Source: Strongylocentrotus purpuratus
Lineage: Eukaryota; Echinodermata; Echinoidea; Camarodonta; Strongylocentrotidae
Assembly (NCBI RefSeq): GCF_000002235.5
Contig: NW_022145606.1
Coordinates: 17,004,254-17,068,253 of the forward strand
Direction: 5' to 3'
Length of the DNA: 64,000 nt
Shown here piece after piece: positions 1 through 11,805 of this stretch. A model generated the notes under the pieces. That model saw only the letters and a list, made by a program, of their open reading frames with translations, was not told the origin of the DNA and did no database searches. Within the stretch, counting starts at the first letter, position 1. Each line of letters starts with the position of its first letter. A program made the translations under genes and the position numbers.

Positions 1-254
1 CAGTACATGTTTTTGTACACGTGCAAAGAGTTGGACTTCTCTATGTACGTGTAAAAGATCTTTGTACATTTTGGGTCACTTTTACTATGTGCTAACTGTT
101 AGCAAGGCATAATATAAAGGAAGTAGGATAGTCCACATGGCAGGATTAAATATTCAGTAATCACAAAGTACATGCAGGTTCGGATAATATTGGCCGCCTG
201 TTTGTGTAGTTTATTCCTGACTATGTGTATTCATTTTTTTAAAATATAAATAAT

Positions 255-268
255 GCTATTTTTATTGT
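255..268 (-). promoter_or_regulatory. Possible polyadenylation signal of the lectin gene
   Basis: AATAAA on the minus strand at 261-266, about 450 nt past the stop codon at 719. A second AATAAA-like site lies near 207-212. Position fits a 3' UTR, but AT-rich DNA makes chance matches likely. Confidence 0.25.
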
Positions 269-718
269 TTAGAGCCAAACCGTGCAAAGGTATACCTTTT
301 ATACATGTCTATTAAAAAAAGCGACGTGCTCTGTACATGCTAAAATATTTTCCCATTAATTCTTAAGCTATATTTAAACACTTTAACGCTTTGTTTCTCA
401 TCACATTTGCAAGACATTCCTGGTGGATACTGCGGTCCTTTTAGGGTATGTATGTATGTCAATCAGCATGTTACCACAATATTTTAAGATATGAAGGTCA
501 ACATTCTATTTTAAGAGACCTCTAAATCTGAGAATTAAATAAAAATTAGAGAAAAGAAGAGAAGAACGATGGTAATAATGCAAACGCTACAATCAAACAG
601 ATGTTATAAAAGAGATGTTATACGTCACAAATGTGAAAATTTGTAGATTTTTTTTGTACAAATAATATGACTGTTGCTAACTATTCACTTAAGTTCTGAA
701 GTCAAAATCGCTTATTTG

Positions 719-845
719 CTAACGATTCAGTTCACATATTGCAGGAAGTTTATCGTGGCAACACTCTTTTCCCCATCCGCCAGACCCTATGTTCACACAT
801 CGATCACTGTCTGAAGTTTTGGCAGGAAGTTTAGAGAAAGTCGAC
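719..845 (-). CDS. CTLD-B exon 3 (last coding exon)
   Basis: Acceptor TTCTATTCCAG precedes position 845; one nucleotide completes the split codon (phase 2 in), then 41 codons and TAG at 719-721. The peptide contains DRCVN, GGWGKECC and PAICE, the C-terminal signature of a C-type lectin-like domain (conserved Cys before the WND loop, then the two closing Cys). It aligns with CTLD-A exon 3 (DCVSV, GIWTNECC, PAICE). The usual WND calcium motif reads WGK here, so classical sugar binding is doubtful. The ORF is too short to be found by length alone; homology and phase define it. Confidence 0.85.
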
Positions 846-3542
846 CTGGAATAGAAGAAGAAAAGAAATCATTCAGCTTAGCTACGTCAGGTCACATCAG
901 GCCATGTTAATTCAGTCAGTTCAGCCTCAGTTCAGTCAGTTCAGCCTCAGTTCAGTCAGTTCAGCCTCAGTTCAGTCAGTTCAGCCTCAGTTCAGTCAGT
1001 TCAGTCAGTCCAACCTCAGTTCAGTCAGTCCAACCTCAGTTCAGTCAGTTCAGTTGAGGTCAGTATAGGCTCATTTGAGGTATATTTAAAGGTTAAGGTC
1101 AGTTCAGGGCAGTGCAGGTCAGTTTAAATTTAGTAGGTTGAGGTCAGTTGAGGTCACTTTAGTTCACATAAATTCAGTCATTCCCGGTCAGTTCAGTACA
1201 GTCATAATTTATTTTCACTTTTATTCAGTTCAGTTCAGCAAACATAAAATGTGCATGAAAGTTTTGAGTACAGACTTACTTACAAGATTTTTATTACAAG
1301 GTTATACGATGTAATGTATATAAAGAGCATAAGTTCCTAAGTGGGAAGACCTGAAAAAGGCTACGCTTGTACTTTGATCCTCAGAATACCCCCACATACA
1401 AGTAAGGTTGATCGTAGACCTAAGCCTAAGGTCAAACAACCCTTAATCCACGCCAAGGGCTTAAACGTGATCCCACCTTTGATCCCAACCCCAAAGGTTG
1501 ATCGTAGACCTAAGCCTAAGGTCAAACAACCCTTAATCCACGCCAAGGGCTTAAACGTGATCCCACCTCTGATCCCAACCCCAAAGGTTGATCGTAGACC
1601 TAAGCCTAAGGTCAAACAATCCTTAATCCACGCCAAGGGCTTAAACGTGATCCCACCCCTGATCCCAACCCTGATCCCAACCCCAAAGGTTGATCGTAGA
1701 CCTAAGCCTAAGGTCAAACAACCCTTAATCCACGCCAAGGGCTTAAACGTGATCCCACCTCTGATCCCAACCCCAAAGGTTGATCGTAGACCTAAGCCTA
1801 AGGTCAAACAACCCTTAATCCACGCCAAGGGCTTAAACGTGATCCCACCTCTGATCCCAACCCCAAAGGTTGATCGTAGACCTAAGCCTAAGGTCAAACA
1901 ACCCTTAATCCACGCCAAGGGCTTAAACGTGATCCTACCCCTGATCCCAACCCCAAACCTCACCCCAGGCATTTTCTTTATTATGTCACTTACCATGCCC
2001 CTATTCCTTTAACTCTGAACGTAATGCGCTCTAATGGTTAAAGGGAACCAAAACCTTCATACTAAGTTGCTTTTATTGTTAAGTTCAAGATATTTGAATA
2101 AAATCAGTGAAAATTTTAACAAAATCGGGCAAGGAATAAGGAAATTAAAGCTTCTTTAAATGACTGGTCACTAGAGGGCGATATTCAATTTTATGACATC
2201 ATCTGTGGACAACTCTCCATGCCTTTTGTACATCAAATTTCATGTTTTGCCTTCTTTCTTATGATAATCTATTCCCTGAAAGCAAGGTGTAGAATGCAAA
2301 ATGATATTCTACTTCACATGTTATGAAGTCGGATCAAGAACACAAATAGATACGAAGAAAACGAAAGAATTGTGAAATTTGATATACAGAGCTTTTGAAA
2401 TTTACAGGATTTCCTGCAGATACGCTGATAAACTTAAACATGAAAGTAATATTTAAGTAACAATTCAATGCATATAAGTAGCGCAAAGATTTAACATCAG
2501 TAGCGCAAAGATTTAACATCAGTAGCGCAAAGATTTAACATCAGTACATGGTGTGGTGAATTTTTAATTTGCCCTTTTTATAAGATAAGATGCATTTATA
2601 GGTCTCTTGTAAACTCACAAGAAATTTGTACTGGACAATTTTTTGTTCTACTAAAAAAAAAGAACACATAAAATGCTTAAACTGGTTACATAATTGAGAG
2701 CAATATTACATAAAGGAAAACAATACACAAAGAAGAACAACTAATAATTTACTGTATAACCCAAATTTTCTTTGAGTTGAAATGACATTTTAACAGAAAG
2801 AAGGGATGGCATTTAAATTATCTCATTCATATCTTGTTATTTTTATGATAATGATAATTATTATTATTATTATTATTAACATCATTATCATCAAAAACAT
2901 CATTATTATTTATTTGTATTACTATTATTATCATCATCATCATTATTATTAATATTATTATTATCATCATTATTATTATTATTATTATTATTATCAATAT
3001 TATAATTGTCATCACTATTGTTAACTTATCATTAATATTAATACTAATATCATTACCATTACTTCCATTGTTATTATTATCATAACTATTATTGTTATTG
3101 TTATTATCATAACTATTATTGTTATTGTTATTATCATTATTATTGTCATTATCATCATCATTAGTTCAAATCTGTTATTGTTATCATTACTATAATTCTC
3201 ATCATTATCATTACTTTGATTGTTATTATTATTATCATTATTATTATTATAATTATCTTATTATTATTTTCATCAAATCAGATGAAATCAAATCGAATCA
3301 TATCAAACTTACGTGAGAAGTTCAGTGGTTTGATAGTTACTACTCGAGATGAGATTGTGTAGGTTAAACCATGCTGGCTTGCCGTTGGCTGGCGATTCAG
3401 ATTTGTAGAATGCAAGCAGAGCTTTATTTTGTGCTTCGTTCAGAGATGGGGCTAGGCGACCTTTGAGCCTTCTGCATTCCTTCAAATTTAGTGGAAAATG
3501 CGTGGTTATTATTATTTATTAACCCTACAACTACTGCAACTT

Positions 3543-3574
<32 letters not shown>

Positions 3575-3613
3575 GCAACTACTACTACTGCAACTACTGC
3601 TACTACTACTGCA

Positions 3614-3655
<42 letters not shown>

Positions 3656-3668
3656 GCAACTACTACTA

Positions 3669-3712
<44 letters not shown>

Positions 3713-3805
3713 GCAACTACTACTACTACTACTACTACCACTACTACTACTACTACTACTGCAACTACTACTAGCACTACTACTAATACTACTACTACTA
3801 CTGCA

Positions 3806-3852
<47 letters not shown>

Positions 3853-3905
3853 CACTACTACTACTACTACCACTACTACTACTACTACTACTACTGCAAC
3901 TACTA

Positions 3906-3938
<33 letters not shown>

Positions 3939-6900
3939 TTTAAAGGTATTAAAAGGTACTCTTGAACTATACCTCCTCCACGTTTTAATGATTTCTGGAT
4001 ACTTGAGATTAGTTTAACAAGTGCTACCTCTGAACTGGTCCTATGTAACCCTTCATTTGTCCACATTGTGGTCTTGTCACAATTAGAGAAACCATTATTC
4101 TAGATTATCGCTGTCAGTAAGATGTCCTTCAAATATGCCTTTCCAGTGGACATGCACAGAGCCATCAAAATGCCTTTACATAATTTGCCTAACCTTCATC
4201 TAGCTGGCTATCATATGGCGAATACTACTACCAAATAAAAGAATAATTTTGATGCACCATGTTATGACTATTAAACCGAAACCGAGTTGGCCAGACTCTG
4301 GATATAGATCGCTGTGGTCATGTGCAAACATTTTATTGTTGAGTGAATGTTAGAGGTCAAAGGTCAAACTTACTTTGCATTGGGCTTCAAAGGAATCCGG
4401 ATTGGTTATAAACCTCAGGCAACGATCTTGGAAGAAGACGTACCCACTAACATCATCGCACTCTTATGTCACAAACAAGAGAACAAACAAAGAAATTCAG
4501 CATGAATTTACAATTGACAACTTCCTAATGTCATTGCATTTTGCCCCGATCCCCTACATTATGTGGGCATGCCTTGAACCATAATGCATAGGCTTTTTTA
4601 TGGACCGGGGGAAAGTGCAATGAATTATTGATCGTTTATTGCATTTTCTCTGTTTTTGTATTTGTGGGGGCGGCGACGTACAGTGAGTGAGCTGAATGAG
4701 AAATGACGCTACAAACCCTCAAATACTCTAGATGGAGATATGGGAGGGAGGAAAGTGACTGAGCTGAATGGGAAATGACGCTACAAACCCTCAAATACTC
4801 TAGATGCAGATATGGGAGGGAGGAAAGTGACTGAGCTGAATGGGAAATGACGCTACAAACCCTCAAATACTCTAGATGCAGATATGGGAGGGAGGAAAGT
4901 GACTGAGCTGAATGGGAAATGACGCTACAAACCTTTAAATACTCTAGATGCAGATATGGGAGGGAGGAAAGTGACCGAGCTGAATGGGAAATGACGCTAC
5001 AAACCTTCAAATACTCTAGATGCAGATATGGGAGGGAGGAAAGTGACTGAGCTGAATGGGAAATGACGCTACAAACCTTCAAATAATCTAGATGCAGATA
5101 TGGGAGGGAGGAAAGTGACTGAGCTGAATGGGAAATGACGCTACAAACCTTTAAATACTCTAGATGCAGATATGGGAGGGAGGAAAGTGACCGAGCTGAA
5201 TGGGAAATGACACTACAAACCTTTAAATACTCTAGATGCAGATATGGGAGGGAGGAAAGTGACCGAGCTGAATGGGAAATGACGCTACAAACCCTCAAAT
5301 ACTCTAGATGCAGATATGGGAGGGAGGAAAGTGACCGAGCTGAATGGGAAATGACGCTACAAACCTTCAAATACTCTAGATGCAGATATGGGAGGGAGGA
5401 AAGTGACTGAGCTGAATGGGAAATGACGCTACAAACCCTCAAATACTCTAGATGCAGATATGGGAGGGAGGAAAGTGACCAAGCTGAATGGGAAATGACG
5501 CTACAAACCTTTAAATACTCTAGATGCAGATATGGGAGGGAGGAAAGTGACCGAGCTGAATGGGAAATGACGCTACAAACCCTCAAATACTCTAGATGCA
5601 GATATGGGAGGGAGGAAAGTGACTGAGCTGAATGAGAAATGACGCTACAAACCTTCAAATACTCTAGATGCAGATATGGGAGGGAGGAAAGTGACTGAGC
5701 TGAATGAGAAATGACGCTACAAACCCTCAAATACTCTAGATGCAGATATGGGAGGGAGGAAAGTGACTGAGCTGAATGAGAAATGACGCTACAAACCTTC
5801 AAATACTCTAGATGCAGATATGGGAGGGAGGAAAGTGACTGAGCTGAATGAGAAATGACGCTACAAACCTTCAAATACTCTAGATGCAGATATGGGAGGG
5901 AGGAAAGTGACTGAGCTGAATGAGAAATGACGCTACAAACCTTCAAATACTCTAGATGCAGATATGGGAGGGAGGAAAATGACGACTAAGCTGAATGACA
6001 CTACAAACTTTAAATAATATAAATGCACTTTATCCGCTATCCAGGCACAAATCATCAAAATTATCATTTTTTAACTTTTCTCCCATAGCTCTTTCCATCT
6101 TGTGCATTTCGGCGCCCTATGTCACCCCACCCACCTGTCACCCCCTATGTCATCCCCACCACCTGTCACCCCCTATGTCACCCCCACCCCTATGTAGATA
6201 CACAATTGAGAACATCCATACCGGGATCGCCGATGGGCCCAGTTTCACAAATAGCAGGATGGCGGGTGTAACAACATTCGTTGGTCCATATGCCGTTCGC
6301 ATTTACAGACACACAATCGGGTCCAAGTCCTTTGCCACTCGCCCGTTGTGGCTTATTGTTCCTAAATTGATTGAAGGAAAGCCTGGACAACAAAAATAAT
6401 AAAATAATTAAAGAACTCTCTGTAAAAGAAGTTTTTTTTTTATACTACCCTGTATGAAGAACAAACACTAAATAAATAAGTAAATAATTAAGTAAATAAA
6501 TAGATGAATATTTAGTTTAATGAATGCATAAAAAAGTTGTCTGAATAGCTGAATAAATATAAAGATGAATTAGATATACATATTTTTTTTTTTAAATACC
6601 TCTCCACAGTATTTTGAATAAAATTAGTCATCTAATTGGTCAAAATTGGAGTCATGATTTTAGTCATGCTCGCAAAGAAACGAACCATGCCCGTTGCCCT
6701 GCCGAAAGGGGCATAGTTAATTAAAAATATGCCCGTTTCCCCGGGTAAAGTTAAATTTGCTGAGATCCCCATTGGTTTACGTGAAAAAAGTTTCTTTGTG
6801 CGAGCGCGGATACCATACAGTGTGTGTACGATTCCCAATTGATCGTAAAATTCAGGCAACTTTCCATCGAAGATTAACATACAGTGTCTCAGATTATTTG

Positions 6901-9900
6901 TGATGTTTGAACCAATCTTTACTTAAGAAGAGGATAATAAGGCAAGTATCTTTTGTAGACTATATTGTGAATTCGGGATATAAAAGTTAAATAAGACTAC
7001 TGACTCTCGGGGCGTTACATCCTGCTAAGAACCCTTGGCGCACCGAGGGGCGATTGGGGTGGACATTGGGGTGGTGGACATTAATGCACCAAATGTGGTT
7101 CTCAAATGAAGTGCCTGAAAATGCGCCTAATGTGGTTCTAAAATTGCAAATGCTTCCTAATCAGGGAGGTGGTTCTGAACGTATCATTTTAAAGAGTAAC
7201 TGATATAATAATAATGATAATAATATTTTAAAGTCCACTCCAAATTGTAATTGAATTAAACCAAAAATGAAAATTCTTTTTGCCAAATTGATTGTGAGCC
7301 CGGCAGCCACTGAGCAGCGCCAGATCGACGTTGCTCTATCCCCTGTACATCACCAACTTTATGAGTTCATTAACGATAATATTATCTTGAATAAATCAGT
7401 CTGGGTTTCGAGCGAAGTATTCTACAACAACAGCACTCAGGAAATTATTTATCATGGAACATTGAAACCATAAAGATCTCTGATGTCGCTTTTATCGACT
7501 TTCGTAAGCATTTGACACCGTTGATCACAATCTTGTTTGAACAAAATTAACTGCTATTGGATGTTCTCATGAATGTGTGAAATGGTTAAGATCCTATTTA
7601 ACAGGTCATAAACAGACTGTTCATTTTAATAGTGCTAAATCTAATCAATTAACAGTATTGATGGGCGTATACCACGGGGATCTATTTTGGGTACTTTATT
7701 ATTATTCAATATATGTGAATACTTTACCAAGTTTTATATATGGTGGTAATGGGGATATGTATGCAAACGATTCCACTTTAACCGTAAATGAAAAGTAACT
7801 ATTGGCATATTTTGGTAGGTATTAGCCTAGACCTCGAAAAAAGGCAACATATACTTTGAGAGTTCAATTGTTATATACATATGGACAGCAACAAAATATA
7901 TTACAGGATAGTAAACTACGGGATAATATGAAAACTTAATGCATGTATATAACAATTGAATGCACACTCTTAAGTAACATTTAAAATACAAATGTATTAA
8001 TAGCTGATAATACATTATATGAAATCATTCTTTGAAAAGCATTATATCGTCCTACATTCAGTGCTAAGAAAACATACACTAAACACAATTCCTCTTGTCA
8101 TTTAACCTCATTGGGAATCGATAATGCAAGATTTTTTTAACATGTATTTAAAGGTGTTCACAGAGCTTGCCATTCTCAATGATATTATGTCCAACTGATT
8201 CCATGCTATAATTGAAGAAATTAAGGGGGCTATGTTTAAAGCATTCTGTTTTATACTTTGGCACAGAAAGTAAACCTTCAACGGCCTGCCTTGTATTATG
8301 CTGATGAATGTCAATTACTTTAATTAAACTTTCTTGTAAATAGGATGGCGCAAAAAAAAAAAAACACGCTGAAATTAATGGTATGGGCTAATCAAAACAG
8401 CGTTTTACTAAACACAAACAAAACATGCGTCATGGTAATAGCTCCGCGTGCAAATTTAAACAAAATAACAACCTTCAACGTTTCTATAAATCGAAAGGTA
8501 CTGATAAGAGTTAATGTCGTCAAATTTCTTGGTACAATAATTGGTGAAGAATCGAATTGGCCCAAGCACGTTCACAAAGAAACATCATCCTTTTAAAACG
8601 AGCTATTAAGGACTGTTTACCAATAACTTCTTTAAAGTTGTTGTATAATGCACTCGTATCACCTACCTTTGATTATTGTTCCTATGTGTTGTCAAATAAG
8701 TATCGGGAACAAACGGATAAACTCAAGAAAGTTCAAAATCGATCTGCTATGATAATTTCAAACAGAAGTTACGAGACTCCATCAAGTGAATTGATTAGCA
8801 ATCAAAAATGGATGCCAATTGAGAAACGTTTTTAATTTCAGCGTGTAAATATGATGTACAAATGCAAACATAATTTGGCGCCATCCTATTTACAAGAAAG
8901 GTTAATTAAAGTAAGTAACATTCATCGGTATAATACGGGGCAGGCAGTTGAAGGTTTTCTTTCTGTGCCAAAGTAGACAACAGAATGTTTTTTTAAACAT
9001 AACCCCCTCGTTTCTTCAATTATAGCATGGAATCAGTTGGACAGATCATTGAGAATGACAAGCCTATAAATACATGTCTAAACAGTCTTGCAATATTGAT
9101 TCCCAATAAGATAAAATGACAAAAGGAATTTTGTTTAGTGTCTTAACAAGTTTTTACTTTAATTCCCTTTTAGCTTCCCAGCAAATCAAACCAAGCGATT
9201 GGCTAATGATACGCTTGCAGAACAACATGATAAAATTTGGTTTTCATATACATCCTCATTGCTAGGAAAATGTCACTTGATGCTTTTTATCAAAATTTAA
9301 AAAAAGTTTAATGAGATGCTAGCTGTATCTCTTTTTAATGGAAATCCTCTGTCATTATATTTGGTAGGTATAAACATGTGTTCTTTCTTGCATTTCCTAA
9401 ATCAATGAGGGTGGTCAACCTCAATCTCATTATGCGTATGAAATGGTGCAACAGAGACCTTTTATATCATGAGACAATAAGTTGGTGGGCTAAAGATAAT
9501 TTAAGGTTGTCCTGTTGACTTATACAAGACAAGAAGTTAGTGGGCTAAAGATAATTTAAGGTTATCCTGCTGACTTATACAAGACAAGAACTTGGTGGGC
9601 TAAAGATAATTTAAGGTTATCCTGTTGACTTATACAAGACAATTAGTTGGTGGGCTAAAGATAATTTAAGGTTATCATGTTGACTAATACAAGACAAGAA
9701 GTTGGTGGGATAAAGATAATTTAAGGTTATCCTGTTGACTTATACAAGACAAGAAGTTGGTGGGCTAAAGATAATTTAAGGTTATCCTGCTGACTTATAA
9801 AAGACAAGAAGTTGGTGGGCTACAAGACAAGAAGTTGGTGGGCTAAACATAATTTAAGGTTATAACAAGGTCCTGTGAAAGCTTAGATACACATGATTCG

Positions 9901-11769
9901 CTTAAGCATGAATCTGAAATCAACATTTAAAATGATTTAAGAACAAAGTAACACGTGTATAATATTGCTTGACCCATTACAACCAGTGCATCATCGTGCA
10001 CAAGGGCATTTAGACGGCACTGTTTAACAACCAGGTTGCTCAGTCACCCGTAGCGAAAAATTATGAATATAGGGTAACGTTAGATAGAATACAAGTTACA
10101 CTGTACATGTTTTACAAACCTGTTTAACTCAAAGTCAGTAAAGACATTGCTGACAACAAGAGCTTGGGGTCCAATCCACACGTCGTTTTTGAGATTCTCT
10201 GTGTGATATCTTTGTAGAACTTCGGCTTTGTCTTCAGAGCGAGGTATTGCCAGTTGTCCCTTCTTGGCCTTGCATTTCTAGAAGGTAATGTTTGAATCTG
10301 ATGTTATTACCAAGAACTATATGTGGATAATAGGGTTAAGCTTATAAAGCGTTTGGGGAGCTGCGAATTATATGTTTACTAGAAGAATGCTGAGGATGCC
10401 GTTGACAGATGGAGTGAGTAATGAGCAGAAGTGAGAGATGATATGTAAGAGATGGATTAAGCAGATGAGATTAATGGGATATCCGATACGAAAAGGAGGT
10501 TTGGGGAATGCTCAATTTCTATCTCAAATTCTGCCCTGAGCCAATCAAATGCCACGATTTTAGTAGCTACTAAGAGTTATTGATGACAACTTTTATTAAA
10601 ACAGGGCCCTCACATTGATATCAAGGATGGGGGAAGAGGCGGGTAGTGGAAGGAGTGTAAGTATAGTCAGCAAAGATGGGGCAATTAGGATCGAGAGAGG
10701 AATGAAAGGCCAGGGAATGAAGCTGTTGGCAATGCAATAAACAAGGAGTTATAACGCAAACAGGTAAAGAGAGATATATCTATATATATATAGAGAGAGA
10801 AATAAACCAATAAATTACAGCGCTCATGTATACAACAATTTTAACTCACTGTACGGAGCATCATTATTTCTTCTATTTTTGTGTATTTTCTTGAACTCCG
10901 AGCAGAAATCTAGCCTTTCTTAAAGTGCATGTTCATAATACATATATTTATATAACACCAAAGACAAGGAAGAAGAAAAGTTTTATCATACAGTTTTCAG
11001 GATCCCCTTTCCCGCGTGGTGTGTAAATGAACCATTTAACCAAGCCTCCCCTTTCCCGCGTGGTCTGTAAACGAAATATTAAACCAAGCCTCCCCTTTCC
11101 CGCATCGTGTGTAAACGAAACATTAAACCAAGCCTCCCCTTTCCCGCATCGTGTGTAAACGAAACATTAAACCAAGCCTCCCCTTTCCCGCATCGTGTGT
11201 AAACGAAACATTAAACCAAGCCTCCCCTTTCCCGCATCGTGTGTAAACGAAACATTAAACCAAGCTTCCCCTTTCCCGCACGTGTGTAAACGAAACATTA
11301 AACCAAGCCTCCCCTTTCCCGCATCGTGTGTAAACGAAACATTTTTTTTTTGGATTTTATTTCATTTCTGCATTTTTTCCATATAAAATATAACTGAATA
11401 ACAAAGAACATATAAATGTAAGGTATAATACAACATAAATAAACAATAATTTTTTCATGTCAAAATGTTTTTTTACATAATATATGTACATATAATAACG
11501 AAACTTAATATTTCCATAACATATATTCATAAATTTAAAGTATTAACCGAACTATTCTGTTGGAAAAGTGCAGGAGACCGCAATCATAAGCAAAGCTTGA
11601 CAAGGATGGCGGCCTAAAAAAAAACAACAACAATTTTTTTTAAGGTAAACCTTAAAATGAAAAAGTGTTTAAACGATCTTTGTGTATGAGTTGGTGAGGG
11701 TGTTGTGCAAATGTATATGTATATATATATATATATATATATGTATTGTGTGTGTGTGTGTGTGTGTGC

Positions 11770-11805
<36 letters not shown>

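Noticed and set aside
3424..4066. Poly-Val, poly-Thr, poly-Leu and poly-Ser open frames
   Set aside because: All six are the CTA microsatellite read in different frames.
4688..5992. CRISPR-like array
   Set aside because: Units are contiguous 72-bp tandem repeats without unique spacers, and the window is clearly eukaryotic.
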